A DNA stretch of 64,000 bases from Lunularia cruciata (GCA_948567375.1 OX419761.1:56794501-56858500); one strand, 5' to 3'; positions 1 through 11,246 are shown, counted from the first letter of the stretch. A program made the numbers and translations. Notes: a model not told the origin generated them from the letters alone.

Positions 1-880
1 TGTAAGACAATCATCCCAATTGGTATGGTGAATTTTGACAAAGGTACAAAGCAATCGTCCAAGGTGCAAATGGCATGTTCAATTTGCCCATTAGTTTAAG
101 GATGATAGGCCATGGACAAAGCAAGCTTGGTGTTGAGTAGCTTAAAGAGTGCTTGTCAAAATTTATTGTTGAATTGAGGATCACGATTGAAGATGAGTAC
201 ATGAGGCTATGATGCTTGGAGATATTGCTAAAGTATATTTATGCCAATGCTGGAGCATCCACCATATAAAAGGTTGGTGCCAAATGGATTTGCTTACTAA
301 GCTTATCAACAAACACCATGATTGATTTATGACCTTGCTTTGTCTTTGGCAAGGATGTGATGAGATCTAAGCTACGTGTTCCAAATGAACATATAGTATG
401 GATAGTGGTTGAAGGAGTCCACTTGGCTTCCATAACTGGCCTTATTGCATTGGAAGCTCTCACAAGATCAAACACACATCAAACCTCTCATGCCATGTTA
501 GACAACCATCATTGGTATTCTAGGGTACCCAAAGTCTTATCCACACCTATGTGACCAATGAATGGTAAGTCATGGGCTTTTTCTAAATGCACAAGTCATA
601 GATCACCCGTGGTTGGAACATAGATCCAATTCTCAAAGAATAGAAGGCCTTCCTTGAAGGAAAAGGTGTTTTATTTCTTGTCATGTGCTGCAAGATGACC
701 TTGTACCATTTGAAAGAAGTGATCTTGTTGTAAATTGATCCTAAGCTCAATTTGGACTTTTGAGTCAATTGATATTGTCATAATTGCCATTGAGATGAGA
801 GGTTTAAGAAGAGTCTTCAAGTCAAGTCATCATGATAGGGCATCAGGGATGACAAGGAACCTACCAAGTTTGTACTCAAA
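1..880 (-). pseudogene. Integrase of element A, degenerate
   Basis: Ty3/gypsy integrase would insert element cDNA into the chromosome. Seen on the minus strand: remnants of the H2C2 zinc-binding region near 450-770, the core domain with SLDLITSLPKTKQGH near 350-310, NRDPQF near 180 and TNGQIEHA near 90. All three DDE residues are still legible, but a CAA-to-TAA change makes a stop just before TNG and frames switch several times. The C-terminal part lies beyond the window. Confidence 0.8.
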
Positions 881-2816
881 TTTGATATCAAACAACTATA
901 GTTATTCCTTGTATTGATGATGTTGACTCTTCATCTGCTCCAAATGAAATATCTACAACATGGATTTTTGATTGGTTTGCATGATCACTTGTTTCTCCCA
1001 GAGATAATGTCTCCATATCTTGGTGGAATATTCCATTGCTAGTAGTTCTTGATCTCAAGCAAAGTAATTCCTTTCTATAGTGTTTAGTCAGCAAGACACA
1101 AAGGCTATAGTATGTAACCCATTTGGAAATTCCTATGACAACATAGCTCCAATGGTAAAGTTAGAAGTATCAAAATCAACCACAAAAGGTAGTTGAGGAT
1201 CATGTCACGCCATTCGTAGTTTCGCATCTAGATGCTCGGACATTGGATTTCTAGTGATAGTAGTTAGAGGCATTTTGGCCATTACTCATAGACTACTTTC
1301 TGAAGGTCAGATTTTAGGTTTAGGGTACTAACTTCACCGTCACTTCCACCATCTGCACCGTCGGGTGTGCCATCAGCGGGACCATTAGGAGGAGACTTAG
1401 GTCAAAATCAGGGGTATACCCTGGGAGTGCAGCTCCAGAGAGCTCACTTCTCTGATGTTGAGCCTTTGAGTTCCTGGCTAGAGTGGACAGAAAGTTGGTG
1501 AGCGTCACTTGGAGTCTCTATGCTAGAGTGGGTGTGGCTTGACTGTAATCAGTGCCCTGTTGTTGGCAAGTTGTTGAGGATCAGATCAAGTATTGATCTA
1601 AGTTTGATTGATTTGAGTGGTAAATGATCTGATTATTGTGGCACTTTAGAGTCTATGTATGACTTATGTGTGAGTTGTGCTTTTATTGTGTATGTTTTTG
1701 ACAGCGATGTATTTTTTGTAGCGATGTATATACGCATGACAATCATATGGTTGAAAAATAGGTCTTGAAGACACCATATACTTTAGCTTCTTGAATGCTT
1801 CTTTGTTCTTGGTGGTCCATTGAAAGCTTTAGGTCTTCCCCAAGAGATCTAACAATGGTGTGGTCACATGAGAATGGTAGTGGATGAACCTTTGATAAAA
1901 ACTTACCAATCTATTAAAGGTCCACATTTCTATGGCATCCTTTGGAGTAGGCCAATCAATAATGGCCTTGATTTCTTGTATTCCATCTTGATCTCCCCTA
2001 ATGAGACTTTATGACCCAAGAAGGTAACTTCCTTTTGCCAAAAAACACACTTTGACTTCTTGTAGTAAAAATTCCATTGATATAGTCATCTTGGGGCTTC
2101 TTGTATGCAATTTGTGTGTACTATCTTTGGCTTGCTATAGATTAAAATATCATCCAAGAATACCACCACATAATGATCCAATAGCCAATCCAACACCCAA
2201 TGCATCTGATCCATGAAGACTATTGGAGCATTAGTGAGCCCAAAAGGTAAAAATCTCCATTCCAAATGTCCATACCTTGTGCAAAAGGTAGTCTTTTGTA
2301 CATACTCTCCATTAATTAGAATTTTCCAATAGCCGCTTCAAAGATCCAACTTGGAGAAGTATCATGCTCTACTCAATTGATCTAGCAAGTCATCCATTCA
2401 AGGCAAAGGATATGCATTCTTCATTGTTTGTTTATTGGGGCCATGGTAATTAAATATAGAAGCAAAGTACTCCATCCTTCTTTTGGACAAATGGTACAGG
2501 TGCTCCCAAAGGAGATGTACTATGTCATATGATCCATCTCCAACAACTCCATCAATGGTGTTCAAAGCTCTTCCAACTCCTTTGGTGAGAACCAATAGAT
2601 TGGTCTACTCATTGGAGTACTTTTTGGAAATAATTTGAACTTGAAGTGCATACCATGATTGGAGTGTAACCCCTTTGGTAGATCATGTAGAAACACATAT
2701 GCAGACTCTTGAACTATTTGATTAACCATTACTTGATTAGGCTTTTGGCCCTCATCAGATTCTCCATGCATTATCTGCTTGATCCACACCATAAAAATTG
2801 AAATATCTTCCTTCAA
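880..2816 (-). pseudogene. Reverse transcriptase/RNase H of element A, degenerate and interrupted
   Basis: The RT and RNase H parts of pol copy genomic RNA into DNA. The N-terminal linker (ELEEL, SRPIYWFSPKE) is near 2570-2620, fingers and palm follow, and the catalytic FLDDILIYS box lies near 2130-2160. RNase H shows DFDTSNFTIGA near 1160-1180. Unlike element B, the tract is split by a 539-bp insertion at 1203-1741. Several internal stops are present. Compared with B, which lost a base next to its LPFGLTNAP block, A keeps that junction in frame. Confidence 0.8.
1203..1741. mobile_element. LTR-like insertion inside element A (probable young solo LTR)
   Basis: The segment starts TGTCA and ends TGACA (TG...CA with 5-bp inverted ends). 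It is flanked by ATCA on both sides (1199-1202 and 1742-1745). The paralogous site in element B near 38969-38990 reads straight through, giving an empty site. Unlike surrounding repeat DNA it retains many CpG dinucleotides, which suggests it inserted later. No ORF is recognised. Solo LTR is the likeliest reading; a MITE-like element is possible. Confidence 0.6.
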
Positions 2817-2939
2817 AGCTTCCTCTATGACTGCTTTATTGATAAACTTCTCCTCTTAGGATTGACTATTCTTAGGTGTCCTACTGAAAGGTGCCAAATA
2901 ATCTAATTGGTAATTCTTATCTTGGAGTTTTTCTTGAAT

Positions 2940-3374
2940 TTATTATTTGGTCCAATTAAATTGAACCTTATGATGTTCAGGCCAAGGTAAACCTAGAATG
3001 ACATCAAAATGTAAAAATGTCACTATAAACTTCATACACTCCAAATACTTCTTCCCAATCTTGAATGTAATAGGATGTGAAGTACAAAATGCAAAACCTT
3101 TTCTACCATCCACTATCATCAATCTACTTCCAATTACAAGCTTGATAAGAATATCAAATTCCTTTGTTAATTACATGGACATGCAATTCTTTGAATTTCC
3201 ATAATAAACTAAAATTCTATAACAACAACCAAATATAATACCTTGCAATTGAACCAAACTTGCATAGGTCAAGCCTTCAATCCGATTGGAACTAAAAGAG
3301 TTCTTGGTAGATGGCTCAAACTTTTCTATTGGGATTCTTTGCTTCTTTGTTTCTCTAATCATCACTCTCCACAA
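2940..3374 (-). pseudogene. Aspartic protease of element A, degenerate
   Basis: Matches the protease of element B segment by segment, including the stretch IEGLTYASL and the block RILV..GNS..CMSM. The position that carries the catalytic Asp in retropepsins (D-S/T-G) reads VYYGNS here, so the active site is gone. It lies between gag (upstream, higher coordinates) and RT. Confidence 0.75.
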
Positions 3375-3429
3375 ACTTTATTTGGGTGATTTGTTATTGT
3401 TGTCCATTCTTGAATGGAAAATGCAATGC

Positions 3430-4260
3430 AATGTCCAATTTGGCAACAATAAAAACAATCCCCATTTTGTCACATTCTTTCCTTATCTATAGTGCCAAGT
3501 GTGCTCTATTGGATGGCATCAATCTCTAGTGGTGTCGGTTCCTCCAACCATGTGTAATGTGTTGGCTGTTTCTATGAAGGTCAATGTTAAGATCAAGGTC
3601 AAGACCAAGTTGTAACAACCAAGGAATCAAAGTGCTCCATCAACAGCATGGTTTCCACCAAGTGTTTGTGCTCCCACATGGTCACTTCCAATTTGGTATG
3701 TGACTTCAAGCCCTTCATAAATTAATCCAAAAATTCACCTTCTAGTATATCTAGAATTTGCATATTCTTGTTTTGGAATCGAGTGATATAATTTTTCATA
3801 GAACCAATCTGCTTCAATTTTGCCAATTTATCTTGTGTAACATTTATATCTTGGAATCACCCAATTATTGTGCTCTTGAATTCTTATCATGTTGAGATTA
3901 GCACAACAAACTACTATTCAACTTGCTCTAATTGGACTTGCCATCATAATTTTACCACTCCATCCAATTGGCTTGAAGTCAAGAGAATTTTTTTCTATTC
4001 ATCTTGAAGATTTGTAGCTTCAAAATAACATTCACAATCAAACATAAAATTCTCCACTATGCTTGGTGGATTCTTGCTTTCAAATAGCTTAGGCGTTGGA
4101 AATCAGATTTTCTCTTCTCCTTCTCAAAGTGGTGCTCTCTCTACATGCTCTTGTCATTGATGGTCTATTTCTTCCAATAATTGAATAAGGCATACAATTT
4201 GTTATTGCATAGTAATGATAAATTTGGGTATTGTTGCCATGGCTACTACTCTACCAACCT
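3430..4260 (-). pseudogene. gag of element A, degenerate
   Basis: Minus-strand capsid/nucleocapsid region between the primer-binding site and protease. It is collinear with B's gag (40690-41840), which has a legible zinc knuckle and a VENF.FDCE.YF capsid block. In A the frame is broken many times and no long ORF survives. Identification rests on alignment with B by eye. Confidence 0.65.
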
Positions 4261-4494
4261 ACCTACAATTATCTAAGTTAACATGTAGATGGAACATGTC
4301 AACAATTCTCCTTAAGTTACAATTAGAAGTATCGAGAGTTCAATGGACAAGGTTATTGTATTTATAAAATTTTACCCAAAGCATGAGATGATGAACTATA
4401 TGAAATGATGCTTGGGAATTATATGGATGAAAAAATCCCAATGGTTTGAGTGAAGTGGACATGGTGGTCCATAAATTCTATCCATCCCATTCTT

Positions 4495-4506
4495 GCTATG
4501 ATACCA
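4495..4506 (-). other. Primer-binding site of element A
   Basis: One base after the LTR, the minus strand reads TGGTATCATAGC. This is one mismatch from TGGTATCAGAGC, complementary to the 3' end of plant initiator tRNA-Met. It confirms this LTR is the 5' LTR and the element runs on the minus strand. Confidence 0.85.
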
Positions 4507-4507
4507 A

Positions 4508-5001
4508 TGTAAAAGACCAAGGAGAGAAATAGGAGAATGGAAGATTGGAGTGAGAGATCACATTGGGAGTCTTGAATGAGTGAAACTCCACATGCCTAGC
4601 ATGAGTTTGGGCTTTGGTATTTATAAGGAACATACAAGGCTCTTGAGAAGCTTCTCAAGAAAATTCTTAAAAGTTGTCTTCTTAGAGGGCAAGCTAAGTT
4701 AGCCAAGAAGCTTTCTTCTAAAAGTGCATACTTGGCATGCGAGCTAAGTTAGTCAGGAAACTTCCAAAGAAGTTTCCTTCAAGAAGCCACCTACTTGGTG
4801 CAAGCTAAGCTAGTCAAGAAGTTCCCCAAGAAGCTTCCTCCTAGAAGTTTGCACTTGGTATATACATTACTCAATACTTGGAAGGTACTAAGAAGCTTCT
4901 TAGATTCTTCTAAAATCTTCTTATAATCCTAGATGATAATTTAGTCTATTTGCTACTTTGTAAGTCTCAACTAACTTGTTGGTTAACTCCTTATTGTTAC
5001 A
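4508..5001 (-). repeat. 5' LTR of element A (LTR family 1)
   Basis: On the minus strand it starts TGTAACAATAAGG and ends GGTCTTTTACA (TG...CA). It carries several ~58-bp subrepeats built on AAGCTAAGCTAG and AGAAGCTTCC, and a TATA-like TATAAATACC near 4617-4627. The flanking CCCAT at 5002-5006 is one TSD copy. The trimeric heat-shock-like box seen in B has decayed here. Confidence 0.9.
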
Positions 5002-7062
5002 CCCATCCTTCCAAAACCACCCCAAACCACCCCCTACCACCTATTGATCTTCCTCTCCCATCACTCCCTTATATCCCGCCTCACCAACGTCTTATGCAAT
5101 CCTATCTTGATTACGCATGGGTGGAAGTTTGTTTGGCATAACATCAAGAGTGGGCTAGATGCTTACTGATGAGAAAAGAGGTCACTTCTTTGCCTACTTC
5201 CCTAGACACTCTTCATACTCCATCCCTCTTCCTCCATGCACCACCATACTCTTACTCTTGGGTCTATTCTTTGGATCCCCTCCATGCCTTCCTACCATGT
5301 ATGTACACTAAGATTCATATACCCCTCTGTCATCTAGTGGGCTCTATGTATGTACACTAGGATCCATATGCCCTCTGCCATCTAGTGATCTCTATGCTTT
5401 CCATACTCTTACATGCCATCTTGGAAGATGATTAGGAGAGAGATGTATTTACTTGGACCTATAACACCCATTTGTGCATATGTGTAGTATTGTGATATTT
5501 AGGTTGGTATTACAAGTACTTGAGAGATATTTATATAGAGATAAAAGATGGTTCTATATTAGTCATGATGAGCTAAAGTTAGTCATAGCTAAGATAGAGG
5601 GAACCTTACTTTAGAGGAAGTGGAAAAGATGAGCACCATTATTTTAGATTCTAGTGTGTTGACTTGATATTATTCCTAGGTGTTTGGCTTTGAGGAAAGA
5701 GTTGAGAACTCTTGGGTCCGCAAGTCTTTTTTTTGGATTCTTCTATAGTCCAAGGGTAGCCCATGTGAAAGAATCCTTGACTTAGTGGTTGGGTCAGGAT
5801 AAGATCACATGCTTAGTGGAATATGCACATGTGGATGGATATTACTTTATACTTTTTTACTTTACTTGAATTTTAGCCTAGTAATTTGAGTTACTCTAGT
5901 AATTAGTAACTTTGGTGTGTAACTATTTCACAAGTGTATAAACAAGGGGTGAGGAGGTACTCATCATCCTTTCATTTGCAACTATCTCTCTTTCATTGAG
6001 TTCTCTAGTGAGCAATGTCTTGAGTCTTGGAGTGTTAGCCTTGGAGGAGTATGATGGAGTTGGAGTTCCTTGCTTTCTTAGTCCATGGTGCGTTACCATA
6101 ATAGCCATCAGAGGTTCATCCTGAGTGAGAGACAGGCCGGCTCACAAACCCTATTTGCTCTCTTCCATTAATGGACTTTGTTGCTTCCTACTCATAGAGG
6201 TGCATCAAGACACCACAAGATTGCCTCTCATATCCATTGGTTTTTGCAAGAAGATTGGCATGTTTTACAAGTGGAATACACCATCCAAGCCCAAGTGGAC
6301 CAAAAAAATCACAATGCACCCATAGGCTCACACTCTCCCTCTAGAGCATTATCACGTATATCATTCTTTAATGTTAGGATAGGTAGGGGAGTATCGGCAA
6401 GCAATCCAAGCATTATCACCTTCTAGACCAACACCCTTCTCCATTGACATGTTATCAACTTTATAGGATTTCCATCCATCAGCTCCATACAACCTTCCTT
6501 CTTTCATCCATGATTGCCACTCAGATGGGCAGCTAGTGCTTATAGAGTCTTTCTTTCCCCATGCTTTACTCCACTCTCCATATTTCTTGGCAAGGTGTCC
6601 TTTAGGACTAGTTTTTGAGTATTTATGTCATTACCTCTCCCTCAATATACTAGACTCAAGCTTTTCCCTTCTCTTTTCTTTTTTCCAACATATGGCTTTG
6701 GTTTTGGTACCCCCAAGTGTTGCTTGTTTGTTTGGTGCATCTCATCTCCTTGTTTTATCAAAGGAGATATCATGTGTTCATCTCATAACCATAGAAGATG
6801 TTTTGTTTCATTAGTCTCATGCACTATTAATCTACAACTTCACCATTCCCTTTCATCTTTTTTGTCTCCTCATCAATATGAAATGGCCACACTAGGTGGT
6901 TGTGAGATGGTTATTGTGGGCATTAGAGCTTCCTTGGACTTTCATCTCAATTTGGTGGTTGTGCAAGTGGATGTCTCGCATGTTTCAAAAACATTCCTTG
7001 TCCAACTTTATTTTGAGCTCTTTGTTTGGTAGAAGATTAGATCCTCTCTTGGATTCCTTGGA
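5002..7062 (+). mobile_element. LINE-like retrotransposon copy L1, degenerate
   Basis: Non-LTR element related to L2 and L3. It has a proline-rich N-terminal segment (HPSKTTPNHPLPPIDL near 5000-5060) and an RT segment with a LFGAS/KEIS block near 6735-6770. It also has the motif-A region GCEMVIVGIRASLDF..VVVQVDVSHVSKT near 6900-6990. The catalytic Asp of motif A survives but NAFN reads HVSK. It is interrupted at 5460-6145 and cut off at 7062, where homology with L3 (near 52250) stops. Its 5' part lies beyond element A, so not in the window. Confidence 0.8.
5460..6145 (+). mobile_element. Probable copia-type solo LTR inserted in L1
   Basis: L3 runs straight through the equivalent point near 51340-51350 (TTGGACCCTAC), while L1 carries 686 extra bases here. 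The flanks GGACC (5455-5459) and AAACC (6146-6150) could be a decayed 5-bp TSD. A TATA-like TGTATAAACAAGGGG at about 5934-5949 is followed by a typical LTR R/U5 stretch. No coding capacity. The start reads TATAACA, a likely G-to-A change from TGTAACA. Boundaries are good to a few bases. Confidence 0.6.
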
Positions 7063-7138
7063 CAGATCCACACATAATGACCAACTGCTCTGCAATTATA
7101 GCACACACCAATGCATGGATTTTGCTTGGGAGGCAAAG
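7063..7138 (-). pseudogene. gag zinc-knuckle fragment, proximal part
   Basis: The minus strand encodes CYNCRAVGHYVWIC, a perfect CX2CX4HX4C retroviral-type zinc knuckle, followed by PRNPRED. The frame continues on the far side of the solo LTR at 7139-7708, where a second knuckle-like CGKLGHANTKC occurs near 7920-7950. This is a remnant of an LTR-retrotransposon nucleocapsid. Which family it belongs to is not certain. Confidence 0.75.
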
Positions 7139-7708
7139 TGTAACAGCCCAAGAAGCACACAAGATTGGAACTCTCAAAAAACTCCAATGCCTTAAAGAAG
7201 CACCTTGTCTTTATTATATAGCAAAGAGGATCCACTCAAAGGGAACTATGACCTTAGATTAGTTATACGGATTGGTGACATGTCAACAAGCTACAACCTG
7301 ATATTAGATGCATGGATTAGCAATCACATGTTTATCCTTGTGCTATTTGGTTGGTCAAACAAGTTTGACTAAAGAAAATCTTTGGAGAATCTTTCTATTA
7401 GAAGCTTAGAATAGCATGGAAGATGTACCACTAGAAAGATCTCAATGAGACAAATAAGGGGGTATAAGGCTACAGATTTTCTCTTGGAGAGAGATAAAAA
7501 ATTATTTTCTGAGGCCTAATTCCTTGTTTAGGCCATCAAAATTGGCTTTGAAGTTTTTGGTGTATGTTTGGCTTCTGCTCTATTAGTGGAAGTCCTCTTT
7601 TGGAGACTCCTCTATTTGATCTACTTAGAACATCTTGTGTAATAACTCTAAATATATTACCAAGTCCATTTTTACCTATAGCTAAATTGTCTAGCTAATG
7701 ATATTACA
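7139..7708 (-). repeat. Solo LTR, family 2 (copy a)
   Basis: 570 bp, minus orientation, TGTAATATC...CTGTTACA. Exact 5-bp TSD CAAAG (7134-7138 and 7709-7713) shows an insertion into the gag fragment, followed by loss of internal DNA through LTR recombination. Contains a TATATAATAAAG promoter-like box near 7205-7220. Confidence 0.92.
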
Positions 7709-7952
7709 CAAAGCCATTCATGGTGGTTCATTAGCAATCTACTTTGGATGTGTGTAATGAGAGGTAGCTGCAAGAGGTGGTTGGGGTAAAGCAAGAGGTA
7801 CCTCCTATATCATAAAGATTTGGTCATCTTCCTCTACATAATATTCTTTCTTCCTTACTCTTGCACCCATTTCATCTGATGCACCAAGGAAGAGGGTCGG
7901 TTAGAAAAACACTTTGTGTTGGCATGTCCTAACTTCCCACAAGTAGTGTACC
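7709..7952 (-). pseudogene. gag fragment, distal part
   Basis: Continuation of the nucleocapsid fragment split by the solo LTR. The minus strand shows CGKLGHANTKCF, a second knuckle-like motif. Many stops. It abuts a plus-oriented family-2 LTR at 7953. Confidence 0.55.
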
Positions 7953-8400
7953 TACAATACCATTGGCTAGAAAAATTATCTAGAGATGGAAATTTACTTA
8001 GTAATATCTTTAGTTATGTTATACAAGAAAGTCTAAGTAGATAGAGTAGAAGTGTCACCAACAGAGGACTTCTACTAATAAGTCAAAGGTCAAAAACACC
8101 CCAAAAACTTCAAAGCCAATTTTGGAGGCCTAAACAAAAGAACTAGACCTTGGAAATGTAATTCATTCATCTTTTTGAGATCTTTCCAATGGTACCTCAC
8201 CCATGTTGTTCTAAGCTTCTTATAAGAAGATTCTCCAAAAATATTCTTTGGTCAAACTTGTTTGACTAACCAAATAAGACAAGGATCAATATATGACCAA
8301 TCCATATAACTAATCTAAGATTATAGCTCACTGACATTTCACCAATTCATATATCTAATCTAAGGGTGTAGCTTCTTTATTCTATAGCAAGAGGATCCCT
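7953..8400 (+). repeat. Family-2 LTR (copy b), partial with inverted tail
   Basis: Begins TACAATACCATTGGCTAG (from TGTAATACC) and follows other family-2 LTRs to about 8368. It then switches: 8369-8395 reads TCTTTATTCTATAGCAAGAG, the reverse complement of the TATA segment of the same LTR family. No TSD found. Confidence 0.7.
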
Positions 8401-8966
8401 TCTCTCTTAGAGGAATAAAGGCTACTAAGGTTGAGTAATTTTGAGGGGAGAAAAAGTAGTGCAATCAATAAATTGGTGTTTGGGAGAGAGATCTTGTTGT
8501 TGGATGTTTGGGAGAAAGATCTTTCTAAAGATTTTGTTGTTGGGTGTTTGGAAGAGAGATTATTTGGAAAGATCTTGTTGAGATCTTTCTTTTCTTATAA
8601 CTATTTCACAAGAAGATTATGTACATCCAGCACAGGCAAGTAAGAGCATATCTTGTTTACCATTTTGGAGTAGAGTTCATGGACTTAATAATGAATTTGC
8701 AAAACTTTATGGTTCTACTTATTATGATATACAATAGAGAGTGGAATTTGATAATTTGGATTATTTTTATGTAGTGGATTTGAATATTGAATCCTCTCCC
8801 TTTCAACACTCAAGTAGAAATCCATCATATAATTAGACCAAAAGTGATATTTAGAGATTTTATAGTCCACAATTTTGGTGAATAATATTATTAACAAGTG
8901 ATGGTCTTTAAGGTCCCAATGGATAGTCCCAATCATTTGTGTCCTTTCCCAAGTGATCCTATTAAC
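8401..8966. repeat. Non-coding tract with ~35-bp imperfect tandem repeats
   Basis: About 8466-8600 holds three imperfect copies of a unit based on TTTGGGAGAGAGATCTTGTTG. No gene is recognised. It could be the untranslated leader of the gypsy element that follows, but no LTR or primer site was found to prove it. Confidence 0.5.
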
Positions 8967-9450
8967 TATAAAAGATTGAGACCGAAGAGAGAAATAGGAG
9001 AATGGAAAATCAAAGTGAAAAATCATAATGGGACTCTTGAATGAGGAAAACTCCAAATGCTTAGTATGAGCTTGGGCTTTGGTATTTATAAGGGACATAC
9101 AAGGCTCTTGAGAAATTTCTCAAGAAGCTTCCTCAAGCCACTTTCTTGGAGTTTAAGTCCAACCAAGAAGCTTCAAGAAGTTTTCTTCTAGAAATCTCCT
9201 ATTTAGCATGCAAGCTAAACTAGCTAGAAGCTTCCCAAGAAGCTTCCTTCTAGAAGCTACCAACTTAAGGTGCAAGCTAAACTAGTTGGGAAGCTTCCTC
9301 CTAGAAGTTACCACTTGGTATGCACATTACCCAATACTTGGAAGGTACCAAGTAGTTTCTTAGATATTTCCAGAGTATTCTAGGCTAACTTATCTTATTT
9401 TTTACTTTATTAGCCTTGGCTAACTTGTCGGTAAACTCCATATTGTTACA
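8967..9450 (-). repeat. Solo LTR, family 1 (copy C)
   Basis: 484 bp, same family as the LTRs of elements A and B, minus orientation. The low end reads TATAAAAG where B has TGTAAAAG. Exact TSD TTAAC (8962-8966 and 9451-9455). Contains multiple GAAGCTTC modules, a TATTTATAAGG (TATA on the minus strand) near 9080-9090, and a one-mismatch version of the trimeric TTC-GAA-TTC box at 9367-9381. Confidence 0.92.
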
Positions 9451-9689
9451 TTAACTCTATTGAAGTAAGAAGTGTTGATTAAGCATTTATCATGTATATG
9501 AATCATGGAGTCGTAATTGCAAAGATTTGATGCAAAGACTGTTGAACTGGTATTGGGAGATCAAGATGGCAATTGAGGTTTTATAAAACCAAGTATATAA
9601 TTTTAGGAAATGATCATGTAATGCAAGAAAGGGAATCATCCCAAAATGCAATAACAATGGCCAAAATACTTGTAGAATCACTCATGACA

Positions 9690-10520
9690 ATGACATGACC
9701 CTGGTTGACAATGAAGTCACATTGTTACTACGGATGAAGAAGACATGCTATATCAAGCCTTACAAGGGACAATGTTTCATGGGGAATAGTGGAAAAATGA
9801 ATCGCAAGAATGAATTGATACTTTTGATTATTCACAACAAAGATCAACTATCATTTTGCATGTGCATTTACGTGTAGGTACTTGAGTGATAAAGCCCTCA
9901 CATGGTATGATGTTTGAGAATGATCAATGGTGTGGAAGGAAGATAGATCACTTGGACAACAATGCAAAAAGAGTTGTTGAAGAATTTCCAATCTATGGAT
10001 TATGTGTAAATGGCTCAAACCCAACTATGGGGTTTGAAACAAAAGAACATATAAGAATATATGAAGCATATTTGATCCAAATATTGCATAATTAATACAA
10101 GCCTAGTAGAAGATCTTGAAATTTTCAATTTCAAAAGAGAAAATTCACCAAGAGGTAATGGTATAAAATCCTTGCATTTTTTTGAAGCCATTGTGTGTAC
10201 TCAGATAACAGTAGGATTGCTTGGAAGAGGTGAAGGAGTAGTCCCAACACATTATTATCAGGTTGAAACATTGCACTTTGGTGGACTTGCTCCTATGTAA
10301 TTGGGCAACATTTGTTCCCAAGACCAAGGAGAACAATCACTCCATGGAGAATGAGGACATGTCAAAGAAAGGAGAGATGGAGTCTCACAAGGAGGGGCTT
10401 GAGCAAAATAATGATGTTGTTACAATTGTGGCCAATTTGGGCCTCCCAAGGGCCGTTGGTCTCGATACTACAACCTTTGAACAACTTGGAGAGATGAACC
10501 AAAGAGGATGATGTTAAAAG
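9690..10520 (+). pseudogene. gag of the plus-strand gypsy element
   Basis: Capsid signature ALTWYD near 9895-9915 and the knuckle remnant CCYNCGQFGPPKGRW near 10410-10455. In that remnant the zinc-binding His position appears to have become Pro. Frames shift repeatedly. Followed directly by protease sequence. Confidence 0.6.
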
Positions 10521-10679
10521 CACATCAAAAAACAAAGATCACCAGTAAATGTATTTCATGGTATTATTGGCTCAATGGAGAGGAAAGCAAGAAGAAGAAG
10601 AGGACAAGTGCACAAAGGTTAAGGAAAATAAATGCATAATTGATTGTCATGAGCAAAGTCCTAAAAGGCAATCAGGTGA

Positions 10680-11246
10680 GAGTATTGATAAAGCTAGAGA
10701 AACAAAGAATTTCTTGTCCTACTCTATTGTAATAAGATTAGAGATGGAACTAAAAATAGATGAAAATGAAGAAGTAGAGTTACCTAATGGTAAGACCAAG
10801 AGAATTGAATGAATTTTTAGAAAGATAACACTCTCTATAGGAAATATCAATAAGAAATTGAGTTGCAAATAATACCATTAGCTTATTATGATGTGATCTT
10901 AGGCATATCATGGATGGAGCACAAAAATCTCTTAGTAGATTGGAGAAGAAAAATAGTGAAAACTAGCAAATAGAATATAATTGGAAATAGTGAACAATCC
11001 CAAAGGTAAGAATTGACTCTTTATGTCATAAGGATAAAAATTATTGGTAAGATAGATAAATATTTTATAGGTTTGATAAGAGAAGTCTAGAGTGCATAAC
11101 TTGATGAAAAAATTCTTGAGAATTTTGAAAGATATGAGTTTCATGATATCTTTCTTGATGATTTACCCTCAAGATTACCAAAAAAAAGTGTAGATCATAA
11201 AATCTAGATACTTCTTTGGAAGACACCCCTTTGTAAAGTTTCATAT
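10680..11246 (+). pseudogene. Protease end and RT linker of the plus-strand gypsy element
   Basis: VELPNGKTKRI near 10770-10805, then YDVILGISWMEHKNLLVDW near 10885-10942, the conserved end of gypsy aspartic proteases. The linker FHDIFLDDLPSRLPKK..VDHK near 11130-11200 precedes RT. It is split from RT by the solo LTR at 11247-12048. Confidence 0.75.

Larger units (their letters stand above)
1..5001 (-). mobile_element. Ty3/gypsy chromovirus A, 5'-LTR side, truncated by window start
   Basis: Minus-strand LTR retrotransposon, read from high to low coordinates: 5' LTR (5001-4508), primer-binding site, gag, protease, reverse transcriptase, RNase H, integrase running off position 1. It is collinear with the near-complete element B at 36631-42270, which identifies it. 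Integrase motifs are SLDLITSLP (first Asp), NRDPQF (second Asp) and TNGQIEHA (Glu). RT keeps FLDDILIYS near 2130-2160 and an LPFGLTNAP-type block near 2240-2260. Stops and frameshifts run throughout, so it is dead. The flank after the LTR is CCCAT inside LINE copy L1; the other LTR lies outside the window. Confidence 0.9.

Noticed and set aside
6125-7195. Several overlapping open frames of 60-135 codons on the plus strand
   Set aside because: They are pieces of the degenerate LINE L1 in different frames; no single one is a gene.
7008-7235. A single 75-codon minus-strand gene containing a zinc knuckle
   Set aside because: Half of it is inside the solo LTR at 7139-7708, so the frame is a chance fusion. 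Only the knuckle part is real gag sequence.
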